Notes: generated by a model not told the origin, from the sequence alone. A DNA stretch of 64,000 nucleotides from Sapria himalayana (GCA_029783825.1 JAREIK010018581.1:236001-300000), one strand, 5' to 3'. Shown: positions 12,718 through 25,462, counted from the first letter of the stretch. Program-made: numbers and translations.

Positions 12718-13850
12718 AGTTAGAACCCTAGTTCAAGTTCTATATAATCACTCATTCATCAAAATCCATAATATTTTATAAATCAAATATATTCATTAAT
12801 AAATAAAAATTATTGTCATATCACATATCTTTATTTACATAAATCTTAGACTACATGCTATTTTTATAAAAATTCCTAAACCTAGCATTGTTAAGAAAGG
12901 TTTGAGATTTGCGACCCAACTTTAGGGATTGTATTAAATCTCATCCATTGCTTACTTGTTGAACCCTTCGAGAGTATAAAATTCATCACAATTATTTATT
13001 AGTTATCATAAGATTGCTTATTATGTAAGAAATTGAGAGTCTTTTCAAAATTTACTCTTTTTCACATTAGAAGTTATGGTATGGAGCCATGACTATGAGT
13101 TGAGCTAGATGTTGCAACTCTAGAAAATAGTCACAACTCTAGAATGCATCTCAATCTTTCTCTTACACAAAGTTGTGGTGTCGAGCAATGACTATAATTT
13201 GGGCCTAATATCAATATAACACAAATTCATAGTAATGTGAAGTGGTTGTGACTCTATGTGTTTGTTTTTTTGTTCTTCATAAGGGCAAGGATGCTACAAG
13301 GATTTTATGGCACTAGTAATTAGCCCATAGAGAAAAGTCATGAGTTTGCTTTCCTTTAAGGATAAGAGTTGTGACCTTTTCTAATATTTTGGCTTCATTT
13401 AATGAACAAGGAAACAGACACACAATGCCACGACCACTTCATAGTGTAACAAATTTATATTACATAGATATCAAGCCTAAGTCATGGTCATTGCTTAATA
13501 CCAAGACATAGTATTGTAGAAAAATCATGATATATTTTAGAGTCATGACTATTTTATGGAGTCTTGACCTCAAAGCTTAAGAGATGAAGAGTGAATTTTT
13601 AATTTTCTTCTAAATTCTATGACTTCCTACTTAGAGTAATATAGAATTACTCTAGTATAAATATGAAAGATATAGAAATTCAAAAAAAATTCTCAATTCT
13701 TCTTTTTCCCACTCCATGTAACTAGCAAAGTTATGATAACTACCAAATACTAAGAGTGAATTTTGTACTCCCTATGAGTTCTACAAACAAAGAAGCGATG
13801 TGAGACTTAATACAATCTAAAGAGTTGTAAGGTATGGCTTTTGTCATAAT
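12718..13850 (+). repeat. Tandem duplication, unit A (about 1.13 kb)
   Basis: Aligns along its length with 13851-15880: both units open with tagttagaaccctagttca and end near gtgagacttaata. The units differ at many points, so the duplication is old. Unit A keeps the unoccupied target site (about 13628-13635, acttagag) that in unit B is filled by a hAT element. No protein domain seen. Confidence 0.8.
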
Positions 13851-14820
13851 AGTTAGAACCCTAGTTCAAATTCTATTTAATCACTCATCCATCATTATCC
13901 TAATATATTATAAATCAAATATATTCATTAATAAATTAAAACTATTGTTATACACATATAATAATTTACATAAATCTTAGACTACATGCTATTTTGGTAA
14001 AAATTTCTAAATCTAGCATTGTGAAGAAGGGTTTAAGAGTTGTGACCCCAACTCTAGGGATTGTATTAAGTCTCATATTCCTTACTTGCTTGTGGAAACC
14101 CTAGAGAGTGTAAAATTCATCCATAGGATTTGGTAGTTGTCCTTGCTTATTATATAAGGGAGAGGAAGAAGAAATTGAGTCTTTTCAAATCTTTTTCACT
14201 TTTATACACCTCAGGCGATTCTACATTACTCCAAGTAAGAAGTTATGGATTTCAGAAGTTATGGTGTCGAGCAATAACTATGAGTTGGGCTTGATGTTGC
14301 AATTCTAAAAAATAGTCATAGCTCTAGAATGCATCTCATTCTTTCTATTACACAAAGTTATGGTGTCGAGCAATGACTATGACTTGAGCCTAATATCTAT
14401 ATAATACAAATTCATAGTATTGTGAAGTTGTTGTGACTTTATGCACCTATTTTTTTTCTTCTTTATAAGGGCTAGGATGCTGCAATGATTTTATGCCAAT
14501 AGTAATTAGCCCATATAGAAAAGTCATGATTTTGTCTTCATTTAAGGATAAGAGTTGTGACCTTTCCTAATATTTTGGCCCCATATAAGGAACAAGGAGA
14601 TGGGCACACAATGTCATGGCCACTTCATAGTGTTAAGAATTTATGTTACATAGATGTTAGACCCAAGTCTTAGTCATTACTCAATGTCATGATGTAGTAT
14701 TATAGAAAAATCATGATATATTTTATAGTTGTGAATATTTTCTAGTCATGACCTCAAGCTTAAGAGATAAAGATCGAAGTTTTGATTTTTTTTCTGAAAA
14801 CCATGACTTCCTACTTAGAG

Positions 14821-15680
14821 ATAGAGGTATCAAACATATCAGGTCGGCCAGCCCGACCCATTTTTCTACGCCCACTTGGGATCAAGTGTCGTGTATGGCA
14901 CGACACGATAATTTGGAGTGCAGGCTAGCAAAGCCTTTGGCCTGAAATTAGACTAGGTTCGTGCTAGTTCATGCCAGTTGGCTTGGGTCACCTTGAGTTG
15001 GGATAGATTTAGGTAAAAGATAATTTTAAAAATTAGGGTTTGAGAACCTACGCCGACATGCCGACATGCCGCCATCCCTGTCGGGCTTACCGAGCCATCA
15101 TCCATCAGTGATGCCGCATCATCCCTCGTCTGACATCATTTTGTCTATCAACGAGCATCGTTTCTTTGGTCATCGAGCAATGTTTCATCAGACATCAGGC
15201 ATGTCTAAAGGTGTCAACCGTGCCGGGCCGGCCCGGCACGAATAAAATCCGTGCCCGGCTTTGGCACGAACCGTGCCGTGCCGTGCCTGGCCAGGCACGG
15301 CTCGGCCCCTGGCATGGCAAACCGCATGCCTCCCCTTTCGCAAAAAAAGACCGCGGGTCGGGTCAAATTCGACCCGACCCGCGGTCCCCGTTTCCCGAAC
15401 CGCTCGGACAGGTTTGCCCGAGCGGGCCAGGCGAGGCACTGCACGGCCCGTCGTGCCTGCGGGCCGTGCCGGGCCCGGTTTTTTTAAACCGTGCCGTGCC
15501 GGGCACGGCACGGTAGCACGGTCATGCTCGTGAAAAACGGGCCGTGCCGTGCCGGGCCGACCCATTTGACACCTCTAGGCATGTCGCACGTGTCGTGCCC
15601 ACGTGGCATGTTCCAAGGTCATGCCCGATAAGGCACACAGGCCATGCTGGTCCGAGTTGCCCATCCTATTTGACACCTCT
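14821..15680. mobile_element. Non-autonomous hAT element (outer), 860 bp
   Basis: The 8-bp duplication acttagag stands at 14813-14820 and 15681-15688. Near-terminal inverted repeats are agaggtatcaaa on the left and tttgacacctct on the right. Unit A of the tandem duplication shows the same site without the insert and with a single acttagag. The interior has scattered gcccgacc and gcacgaca motifs. No transposase. Confidence 0.85.
15206..15577. mobile_element. Non-autonomous GC-rich hAT MITE nested in the outer hAT, 372 bp
   Basis: Perfect 8-bp target duplication ggcatgtc at 15198-15205 and 15578-15585. The ends are taaaggtgtcaa and ttgacacctcta. The interior is extremely GC-rich and built from short gccgtgcc and gggccgg units in both orientations, which produces long spurious Arg/Pro/Gly/Ala reading frames on both strands. 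Confidence 0.9.
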
Positions 15681-15924
15681 ACTTAGAGTAATATAAAATC
15701 ACTCAAGTATAAATGTGAAAGGAATAGAAATTCAAAGAAACTCTCAATTCTTCTTTTTCTTACTCCATGTAACTAGCAAGGCTATGATGACTATCAAATA
15801 CTAGGGGTGAATTTTACACTCCCTAGGAGTTCTACAAACAAGGAAGGGATGTGAGACTTAATATAAACCATAGAGTTATGAATATTTATAGATGAGTGAT
15901 TATATAGAACATGAATTAGATGCG

Positions 15925-18650
15925 TTTAAACCATCAATAATGCATTGGATCTCATAAGAACTCCAAAGTTAAATGTGCGTGGTGAAGATTACTATTGAGT
16001 CGTTTGACTAGTGTGAAAGTTTTTTCATATGCATCTATCTTGGGGTTGGTAAGAGGTGATTGGCGGAAGGGTGGAAAAAAATTTTAAAAAATACAACTTG
16101 AACTAGGATTTTGACTATTAATAGGTTTGTGTGAGATTGTCATGGTTGATTATGAAAGGTAAACCATGGAGCTTACTCACACATTTGATATAAATGGATT
16201 GACATCTTTTCTAACTATGATGTGCAAGATAAACCTATATTTTAAAACTCAAAATTTGAATATGTTAATCATTTTAAGTATGATACTTACAAAGCTGAAA
16301 TTATGAATACTTTAAGTGACAATCCATTATATATGTATTAAAAGAACTGGTTCTCAATTATGATGAATATTATATAGAATGATCTTCTAAGGTTTTCACT
16401 TCTAGTGTTAGAATCACATCATTACCAAGAAGGATAATGATCATCAATCATTAAGACATTAATGTGTATGTTGTGACTCATAAGGTGGCGACAACCTTTG
16501 TGAATTATTTTTCCTCATATGATTCCCGCTCTAGTGAAATTTGAGGGAGGTATATATTAATTATATGAGTATGATGCTTCTGAAGTCAAAAATATAAATA
16601 CTTAAAAATTATGTTAATTATTTGTCTTTATCATATCTTAGGTCAAAGAATAAGGGTGTGTATATGAAGTAACTTTTCAAGAGTAATTGACAAAGTTGCC
16701 TAAAAGGAATAGAAATATAAATGAATTTCATACATAGATAATTTGTTGTCTAAGTTGTGACATATCAATAGGATAACTATGAGGGGATCACTATTGGGAT
16801 TAGCTCAGTGATGATAACTACCTTTAATGCCAATAGAGAACGACAATATTGTATAATATCTTAATATTTATTCTATGTCTAGACATATGTAAATCTAACT
16901 AATTTTAACATATATCACGTAGATTAAATAAATAGACCTAATGATTTAAGATTGTTTATAATTTGAATATTTATTTTACTATAGATGAGTTATTTAACTA
17001 TTGAATAACTGAACTACCAATACAATCAAGTGAGATTGATATCTAGACAAAAGTCATCTTTACTACTTGTATGATCCATGCAAATATGGATCTTTATTGA
17101 TAAAATATTATTATCAACAAGTTTTTAGGATATTATCTAATTGATAAAATTAGGCAACATAATAAAATTACAATAGATACCAGATTTAATGAGATGATTC
17201 TCCAATCTCCTCACCTGAATTATTTTCCAATGCAATGCTAAATAAGGAACTTAGGATTTGTTTATGTAATTATTTAAGATGGATATGGTTTTCTAATGAA
17301 TACTTGTGAATTATTATGCATTGAATGTTGATGGATATGAGTATTAATTAGAATATTGATTTAGAGTTTCACCGACCAATGGATCCACACATGTTGCCGG
17401 TGGTGGATAGTGATAGACATAGAGGTGTTAGTCGGGCCGGGCCAGCACGAGGCACGGCACGAATCGGCCGTGCTTAGGCCGGCCCGACACAGAAATTTTC
17501 CGTGCCCAGGCTAGTGCCGTGCCCGACCACGGCACAATCATGTCGTGCCGTGCCATGCCAAGGCCAACCGGGCCTCGTGCCGTGTCTGGCCCGACACGGT
17601 ACCGTGGCCCGTTGGCATGGTACCTCGGCACGAGCCGAGAAATTGATTTTTTTTTAAAATTAGGATTACGGGGGCGCACGAAACCCTATAATAGAGGTTC
17701 GGCCCGACCGGGCCGAACCTGGCAAATTCGTGCCACGGGCCCGTGTCGAGCTGAACTTCTCAAAACCACGCCGGGTTAGACACGACATGGTACAATAACC
17801 GTGTCGTGCCTGGCCCGGCACGAAAGCAAGGTCAGGCAGACTAAAAATGGGTCGGGCCGGCCTGGCACATCCCATTTGACACCTCTAGATAGACATGACA
17901 TGAGATATATACAAAAGGTGACTTTGATAAGAAGTGACAACCTTTTGACTATATTCATATTACAATGGGTGAATTCATGAAATCTCTAGGTTAATTTAAA
18001 TCAATTGATGTGAATATATTACTTATGAAACTGAAAGTATAAATTTAATTATGACCATATAATTTTATATATTCTAGAAAGAATATATATAACATGATGT
18101 GAAGGCTTTATAAAATATCTAACGTAGCATTTTATCTATTCTTGGAAGTCATGTGTTGGCTATGATATATAGTGATAGATAAGTAATGGGACACACGGGG
18201 AGGCATAAATCACCAAGAAGTGATAGTCCTCTGATAATCTTTTTTTTGTATTGCTTACATGAATATAATTTCTAGGGTGATGTATGTTTATTTATTATGA
18301 GTATGGTGTTTACAAAACTAAAAGTACATACGCTATAATGACTACATCATTATATGTCATCAAAGATAACTGATGCCAAAAATAGAGATGTATATTCCAA
18401 AAAATTATTAATGGTATTTGATATATTACCTAAAAAAAGTATAATAGGGGGATGACCAATGAACAAATAGATGTGTAGCCTTGTTATATGTGACAAGTAT
18501 ACCTTAGGTACAACCACAAGATTATCATACACATGGTGACAACTCATGGTAACTTACCTTTTGAATATTTTATCTAGAAGTCTATGTGTGTTAATATGAT
18601 AGTCACAAGATGATAAGGTATATATTGAGTATAATAATACTCTTATGAGT
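15925..18650 (+). repeat. Dispersed repeat family copy, unclassified, with a hAT insertion
   Basis: 15925-16085 matches 33917-34080 and, inverted, 8608-8785. About 16190-17080 aligns with 51060-51985 (shared phrase gattgatatctagac). About 17235-18560 aligns with 8930-9850. No protein domain is recognisable. Together with the tandem duplication it may form one large element. Confidence 0.55.
17420..17887. mobile_element. Non-autonomous GC-rich hAT MITE, 468 bp
   Basis: Perfect 8-bp target duplication gatagaca at 17412-17419 and 17888-17895. The ends are tagaggtgttag and ttgacacctcta. The interior has the same gccgtgcc/gggccgg character as the element at 15206-15577, so they belong to one family. 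No transposase. Confidence 0.9.
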
Positions 18651-20099
18651 CACTTAGCATATATGGATGACATAATTATTTTTACAAATAGAGATATGTG
18701 CCTCATAACTAAGGTCAGAAATATCATAAATATTATGAAGAAGTGTTGGGCAATATATAAACCTGGATAAAAGTGGAAAATATGGAGAGAGAGAGAGAGA
18801 GAGAGCATGGAATATAGAGAAAAAGACAAGGAGAAATCTCTAAAGATAAAATAAAAAGAAATGCCCATAAAATACATGATGACTTTTATATCAAGGACAT
18901 AAAAAGAATAGATATGTTAACAATACTATTGAAAAAATTATAGAATTAGTAATGGGATGAACAAATAAATGAGAAAAAATATTAAAAAAGAAAAAAAATT
19001 CTTAGTCCCACCCTCTTAGTGGTAGATACTATAGAAAAGTAACATTAACATTTTTATGAGAAAATAGAAATTATTCAAAATACATGGAATTTACTAAATG
19101 GAAAAAACTATATTTGCCAAAAAATGATATTATTTGAATAATGATATGATGTTAGCAATGAACATGGAAATATGGTGGAAATTTTGAATCAAAGAGTCAT
19201 TGCTTAATGAGGTACTCAAAGAAAGTCAAATATCATGGTCTTGGATATCTAGTTTATATATATATTTTGAGAAGAATTATAAAGATCAAGGTGACATAAA
19301 AAAAAACATATCATATGAAGGATTGACAAAGGGAATATATACTTCAAGCATGATATATGGCAAAAAAACCCAAAATCTAGATGAGTTTGTATGCGGAGGA
19401 TCTCTTGCTCTTGATATGAGAATCAAAAAGTTTTATTGAATGATGAGTGGGACATGAAAAAATTATCCAATACTTTTCCGAACAAATAGTTAAAAGAGTA
19501 CTAGAATCCCTATACACAAAATGATTCGGTTGCTCAATGCCAAACAAAAATCTTGTTTAGATGGTGTAAATAAAAAACTGGCCAAAGAAAATATCAATCC
19601 CAATATGGAGAATTAGTAAAAATTTCATTCCTAATGAAACTTCCCTAAAAGCTAAAGGTTCCAATATGACATCAATTGTAACAATTATTATGTAAAAGAA
19701 ATATTTGAGTATGTTTTCTGATAATGCAAAGAAGTGAAAAAAATTTGAGAATTATTTTAACCTGAAAAATAAATTAATGATAAAAAAATTGAAAAGTTAC
19801 TCAGTATGAAAAACCTAGTAATTAAACATGTATATAAGTCCCAATTTAAATACATACCCCATATAATTTTATGGCAATTATGAAAATAAAGAAATAATGA
19901 TACATTTAAGAGATAAGAATTCTCAATATTTCCTACTTTACATAAAATAACTTAGAGACAATTAACTAGAAAAAAAAGATCTAAAAAGAAATAGAAGAGA
20001 TAGTGAAAGTTACTCAGATAAATAATTGTTTGGGACTAACCAAGATACTGCCCAAAAAATTAAGAATAGTCACGTAATAAATTCTTAGTCTAACTATTA
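18650..20099. other. AT-rich sequence, no gene recognised
   Basis: Contains a short (GA)n run at 18786-18805. A 79-codon open frame at 19200-19439 (plus) has no domain I know and lies in text of ordinary AT-rich composition; I do not call it a gene. Confidence 0.5.
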
Positions 20100-20600
20100 G
20101 GTCGATTTGATATTTTGATCTTCTTAAAATCGTTTAATTTTTGTGAGAAAATTTTCCTAAAAATTCACTGAAATAAAAATAAACTTTTCGGTTGCTATAA
20201 TTTTTTATCAAACTACATAAATAAATATATTTCAAAATATCTGAAATATATACATATGCTTCTCTGCTTATGCTGAGAGTATAAAAATAAACTATTATAA
20301 ATATCATAGAATCATAATAAATATTCTACCTCCAAAATTAGTAGAATATTTACACACACACACATAGTCCTAAAGTCTAAATTATTATAAATTAGGAGAA
20401 ATATAAAAGTAATTAAAAACACGTGTAGAATTATATTTCAATTATAGACTTGATATTTTAGAAGAACTTCAAGCACTACTGTCACATCATGAACATGGGA
20501 AGGGCACAACAAGAACATTGTATGATTACAACACGAACACAATAATACTATTCTTCAGAATACAACACGAACTCCGTAGGGACGTGACATAAACTTCACA
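20100..20600 (-). repeat. LTR fragment related to the 27-32 kb copia LTRs, inverted
   Basis: The reverse complement of 20440-20560 carries the cgtgttgt / cttgttgtgc series followed by an attgaaa.ataattcta stretch, in the same order as 28080-28240 and 31800-31920. No internal region is seen next to it, so it is a solo LTR or fragment. Confidence 0.5.
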
Positions 20601-22873
20601 CGAATCCAAATGGTCTCACAAACATAAACAGAAAAGAAAAAAAATGTTTGTATATAATTTGTTTTGATAAACTGTTTGTATAACTAAAATATATTTTTAT
20701 TTTAATATTTTCATGTAAGTGTAGGAAATAAAATAGTAAGATGTTGGAAATGCAGTAATAGCACAATAATAGAGGTCCCACTGTCTAGTCAGCGAGCCGA
20801 AGAAAATTTTGGAGCTGAGCCTGGCCCGCCCGAGTGATCAGACCCACTCCGGTTAATTAAACCGAGAAATTGTTATTGATATAAATTGTTTTTTAAAATT
20901 TTTATTTTTTGGGCTGCTGCTATAATTTTGGTGTAGAACTGTTTATATCCATTTTTTCTCCTCTCTACGTTATTTTCATCGTAACTACTTTTGCGCACAT
21001 ACTGTAAGAACATTCTGTTGGTTATAGTCTATAAATGCATACACATTTTTTGGTGGATATAGCTAGTCATGTTGAATGACTAGTGAACCATGTATTTTTG
21101 TGTATTCTGTTGTGGTTTCTTTTCTAATGTGGTGTTGCTTCTGTCGTGGTTCTATTGGATTGTGATTGTGGATATATATATTATTTGCTGTTATTTTTTG
21201 TTGTTCTCTTCTTCTGAATCTCTAAAATCACAATCATGAAAATGGAATTGCCTAACAATAACCTATACCTCTTAAATATTACACAAACTTAAAATAAGTT
21301 CTGTAAATTATAATAGAGGTCCAAGAGAGAAATATGTGAGCCTGGAATCATGTATAAAATAAATATGGAAAGTGTTCTTGTTTTTCTGTTATACAAGGAT
21401 GCACACACAGCTCACAAAATTGAAACACAAAAGCACACACTATTTGCAGAATGCACACACACTGTTCGGGGAATGCACACACACAGTGTTCACATAATAC
21501 GCACACACTATTCACAAGAATAAAAATGTACACAAAATGGGAAACACACACACAAACACACACACACACTATTCATGTAGTTCCTATTTTACATGCACAT
21601 ACTGAAAGAAATCTAATTTACATGTAAAATGGGAGGAGTTTTATCATTTTTCTAAAAGTCGATGACTTTTGCGTGTGATCCATTAATGTGCATCTCATTC
21701 TCTTCTAATTTTCTTCGTTACAGCATAAGTTTCGTAATTATATCTCTATGCATACATACCATTTTATAGCAAAGAAATTTAATACACACATACACTTTAA
21801 ATCAGATTACCCACGTTCATTTAAAAATTAAAACAAACTCACACAAAAAACTAAACAAACTAAAATAAACATATAATATTTTGGACTAAAAATAATAAAC
21901 TAAAAACTCGAAAGCATGAAAATAAGATTGAGAAATTAAAAATGTGAAATATATATTTTTAATTACTTTATTTCAATGTCCTGTAGACACATGGAAACAA
22001 CATGATATAGCAGGCTTACAGCACACTACCAAAACAAAAATCTTTATTTTGTATTGCAAAAATTTCAGAAACTAAATCAAAGAAAATCATCTAGATTGTT
22101 GCAGCTAACATTTGCTAATTCACATGTGGCCGCAAACATTTGCACAAGCCTGCCAAATGATTTCTATGAAGTAAAATAGTTGAACTTTACTAAGACATTT
22201 TTGTTTAACTGAAAGGAAAAGTGTATGTACTAGATAGGTTGTGAACTTGTGCAAAATGTTGCAAACAAAAGATGTCAATACAAGTGGAGATGCCATTAGG
22301 CAGGCTCTGCAAAAAAGATCTAGCTAGCTTTATGCTCGGATAAAAAAGCCCATGAAAATGAACCACCTTCTTGAAATATAAATTTGCGACCACTGAGGCA
22401 TCGATAGCCTAGAGCATGATGAAAAGAGCTATCTGAACTCAAAGCTTGAATGATGGAATACAATTCTTTCATAAGTGGAGTGACGGTGCTTAGCCACATT
22501 CATATTTTCACTAAAATAGACTACAAAGGACCCCTCTTGAGAGAGGGATACTTTGTATCTAACACACTCAAAGTTGGCCCTTGACACCAAGCCAATGGCT
22601 TGCTGAGTGTCATTTAAGTATCTAACACAAGTTGACTATCATGAAGATGGTCAGGTAAAATATTAGAGAACTCAATTTAGGAGTGTGTCAAATGTTGACA
22701 CTACTTCATGATCAATTTTATGATAGCTTATGAATTTGAGTGTCCTTATTTTTAATTTTTTTATAGTTTAGTATATATTTTTTAAAAAAATATTAAAAAA
22801 TAAGTTTTATATTTTTAAAAATTTATGTGCAGCACCTCAAAACATAATTCCCCCTGAATTTTATTATTCCTAA
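20601..22873. other. Intergenic sequence with a CA-rich tract
   Basis: 21396-21570 is rich in imperfect cacacac units (gcacacac, atgcacacac). Otherwise AT-rich. No gene, RNA or complete element recognised. Confidence 0.55.
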
Positions 22874-23218
22874 GAACAACTCCAATAGAAGTTGCTATAA
22901 GGGGTGTCATCTCCATAATCGCTAAAATGACACCCAAACAATAAAAAAAACTTGCTCTAATGGAGTTGGTATAAGAGGTGGTAAAATACCATCAAATATA
23001 TTGGTGTGCCATATTTAGTAACATTGGAGAAAGAATATAAAGGATGCAAAATAGCAGTTATGGCTACTGTGCATCTCAAAGGATCTTTATCATATGTTGA
23101 AAAACAAACTTTAATTAAAAAAATATTTAATTATTAAAATAACACTTTATTTTGGCACCTACCATTGGAGTAAAAATATGTTTAGGGGTGTAAAAAATAC
23201 TGTCCCATTGGAGTTATC
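22874..23218. mobile_element. Tourist/Harbinger-type MITE upstream of TTG1, 345 bp
   Basis: Ends gaacaactccaat and, reverse-complemented, gataactccaatgg form an inverted repeat. TAA stands at 22871-22873 and 23219-23221. A further internal copy of the end motif occurs near 22955 (gctctaatggagttgg). The family is shared with 35157-35547. Its right end is 242 bp from the TTG1 start codon, so it forms part of the upstream region. Confidence 0.8.
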
Positions 23219-23302
23219 TAATGCATTCTAAATTTGTTTGAATTGTTCGCGAGGGTAAAAGTAAATTAGAATGAGATTACTAGAGAAGAAATGAAAATTT
23301 AC

Positions 23303-23327
23303 TTGCTGGTACTGGCAGTACCAGCAA
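23303..23327. promoter_or_regulatory. Perfect 11-bp dyad upstream of TTG1
   Basis: Arms ttgctggtact (23303-23313) and agtaccagcaa (23317-23327) are perfect reverse complements around a 3-base centre. The last base is the A of the upstream ATG. It could be a binding site for a dimeric factor or, if transcribed, a hairpin in the leader. Function unknown. Confidence 0.6.
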
Positions 23328-23452
23328 TGGATCGGGAAAGATGGGTGGGGCTGGAGACAGAACAGGTGGACACGACAAGTGCATCTTCGTCGTCGGAAAT
23401 ACGACGACCATTAGTTGATCTGCCTGCAGCTGGCATCGAGTTCCATCACTGA
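23327..23452 (+). CDS. Upstream ORF, 41 codons, before TTG1
   Basis: An ATG at 23327 opens a frame of 41 codons that closes with TGA at 23450-23452, 8 nt before the TTG1 start and in another frame. The peptide starts [10 protein letters not shown] and has a Ser run. I recognise no homologue. It matters only if transcription starts upstream of 23327, which the sequence does not show; no TATA box is evident. Confidence 0.4.
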   Translation: MDRERWVGLETEQVDTTSASSSSEIRRPLVDLPAAGIEFHH

Positions 23453-23460
23453 GACTGAAG

Positions 23461-24477
23461 ATGGAGAATGCGAACCAGGAATCCCAACAGAGATCGGAAA
23501 ATTGTGTGACATATGAATCTCCTTATCCTCTGTACGCCATGGCGTTCTCTTCCATGCCATCCAACACCTATCGGATGGCCGTTGGCAGCTTCATCGAGGA
23601 CTACTCCAATCGCGTGGACATGATCTCCTTCGACCCCGATACCTTCTCCCTCAAGGCCCATCCCTCTCTCTCTATTGAGCACCCTTACCCACCCACCAAA
23701 CTGATGTTCCACCCAGACGGCCCTTCTCTCCGCCAATCCGAAGACCTATTTGCGTCCACAGGTGATTATCTTCGCATATGGGAAGTGTGCGAGGGTCTGA
23801 CCGAGCCGATCTCCATTCTCAACAACAGCAAGACCAGTGAGTTTTGCGCGCCATTGACGTCGTTCGATTGGAATGTGTTCGAGCCCAAGAGAATCGGAGT
23901 GTGCAGCATCGACACCACCTGCACAATTTGGGATGTCGAGAAAGGCGTGGTGGAGACGCAGCTTATTGCCCATGATAAAGAGGTCTATGATATTGCCTGG
24001 GGAGAGAACATGATCTTTGCGTCGGTTTCGGCTGATGGGTCTGTTCGGATTTTTGATCTGAGGGATAAAGAACACTCGACGATCATATACGAGAGCTCGC
24101 AGCCTGATACGCCTCTGCTCAGGCTGGCTTGGAACAAGCAGGACCTGACCTACCTGGCAACCATCTTGATGGACAGCAACAAGGTGGTGCTGTTGGATAT
24201 TAGGTTCCCGACGATGCCCGTCGCAGAGCTGGAACGGCATCAGGGAAGCGTCAATGCCATTTCTTGGGCTCCGCAGAGCCACAGGCACATCTGTTCTGCT
24301 GGTGATGATGCAGCGGCCTTGGTCTGGGAGTATCCTGCTGTGCCTGGGCCTAATGGGATCGATCCCTTATCAATGTTCTCTGCTGGTTCTGAGATTAACC
24401 AGCTGCTGTGGTCGGCGCCACTTCCTGATTGGATCGCCATTGCGTTTTCCAATAAACTGCAGCTCCTGAGAGTCTGA
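23461..24477 (+). CDS. TTG1: TTG1-type WD40-repeat regulator, intronless, 338 aa
   Basis: TTG1 is the WD40 scaffold of the MYB-bHLH-WD40 complex that controls anthocyanin and proanthocyanidin synthesis, trichomes, root hairs and seed-coat mucilage. The single open frame of 338 aa compares with about 341 aa in Arabidopsis and is colinear from [12 protein letters not shown] near the start to the LQLLRV end. Conserved stretches include [18 protein letters not shown] (about residues 121-138), [41 protein letters not shown] and [14 protein letters not shown]. Repeats with GH/WD-like spacing centre on residues 130-160, 170-200, 215-250 and 260-295. The strong match favours TTG1 over the related LWD/AN11 clock proteins. 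No breaks are seen. Confidence 0.95.
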   Translation: MENANQESQQRSENCVTYESPYPLYAMAFSSMPSNTYRMAVGSFIEDYSNRVDMISFDPDTFSLKAHPSLSIEHPYPPTKLMFHPDGPSLRQSEDLFASTGDYLRIWEVCEGLTEPISILNNSKTSEFCAPLTSFDWNVFEPKRIGVCSIDTTCTIWDVEKGVVETQLIAHDKEVYDIAWGENMIFASVSADGSVRIFDLRDKEHSTIIYESSQPDTPLLRLAWNKQDLTYLATILMDSNKVVLLDIRFPTMPVAELERHQGSVNAISWAPQSHRHICSAGDDAAALVWEYPAVPGPNGIDPLSMFSAGSEINQLLWSAPLPDWIAIAFSNKLQLLRV

Positions 24478-24510
24478 GCTGGTGGTTTCACGCTGCCCCC
24501 CTGACTTTGT

Positions 24511-24637
24511 TTCTTTTTCTCTTCTTCTCTTATTCTTCTTCTCTTCTTCTTCTCTTCTTCTTCTCTTCTTCTTCTCTTCTTCTTCTCTTCTTCTTCTCTT
24601 CTTCTTCTCTTCTTCTTCTTCTCTTCTTCTTCTTCTT
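24511..24637. repeat. Pyrimidine-rich (CTT/CTTCTTCT)n repeat in the TTG1 3' flank
   Basis: Repeated ttcttctc units begin 34 bp after the TTG1 stop. The run is pure pyrimidine except for one A near the start (tattc, 24530-24534), and probably lies within the 3' UTR. Confidence 0.9.
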
Positions 24638-25462
24638 ATGTCTGCATCATCACCTTGACTTTGCCATTAGGACATAGCGGGATTATTGATATTGCCCTAG
24701 GCAGGATGAATTTGTAGTGAGGTTAATGTAATTGTTATTACGCCATTATTTCCTCCCGAGATATGTGCGTGTTGATGCTGCAGATGCAATTTGATGATGC
24801 ATAAATTGTGTTCGAGCAAAAGGTAATTTTATTTTACCAATTATTTTACCAATATTTAAAATGTATAACTGATATGAATTGCAAAATCAAAAAATAAACA
24901 TATATAAAATATATAATTAATATTGGTTTTAATATAGGTGATAATATTGAGAGTTGGTGTAATAAAAGAATATTTGTTAAACCAAAATAAAGATAATATA
25001 AGATAATTTTTTTAATTTTGCTGTATTTTTTTTTATATTGTTGGGCTATTATAAAATATATTATTCATAAAATTATCATGCAAAGATATGTATGTTAAAA
25101 ATTAAAATAAATAGGTGAGAAAACTCTTGAAAATAAAATTAAAAATGAAAAAATCAAAAATTATTTAGGTATTATACTTTTGATGATAGAATTAGAGAAA
25201 TAAATATTATATGGATCGAAAATATATATAAAAAATAACCCATGATTTTAATTATAAAATATTGAAATTACTAAATTAGTAGAATATTGTAACGAAAAAT
25301 TATGCTATTTTGATAATGATAATTAAAAAAACATATATATAAATTGAATATATGTGGAGTTTATTAATTTTAAATATATGTAAAGTAGTTTATATGATAT
25401 AACTCAATATAACTTATAAATTCATTCACTAAAAAAGTTTATAAGTTATTTGCTTTATATAC

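Larger units (their letters stand above)
13851..15880 (+). repeat. Tandem duplication, unit B, with an 868-bp insertion
   Basis: Second copy of the unit at 12718-13850, colinear except for the hAT element and its target duplication at 14821-15688. Just beyond it, 15891-15916 is the reverse complement of 12731-12756 (phrase ctatataatcactcat), so the pair is bracketed by an inverted repeat of about 25 bp that may mark the ends of a larger element. Confidence 0.75.

Noticed and set aside
15166..15565. Several overlapping Pro/Arg/Gly/Ala-rich frames on both strands
   Set aside because: They arise from the GC-rich short repeats of the hAT MITE and change with every copy of it.
19200..19439. 79-codon open frame as a gene
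   Set aside because: No domain, no promoter or splice evidence, AT-rich low-information context.
23746..24288. 180-codon open frame antisense to TTG1
   Set aside because: It mirrors a strongly conserved coding exon and has no recognisable domain; shadow of codon structure.
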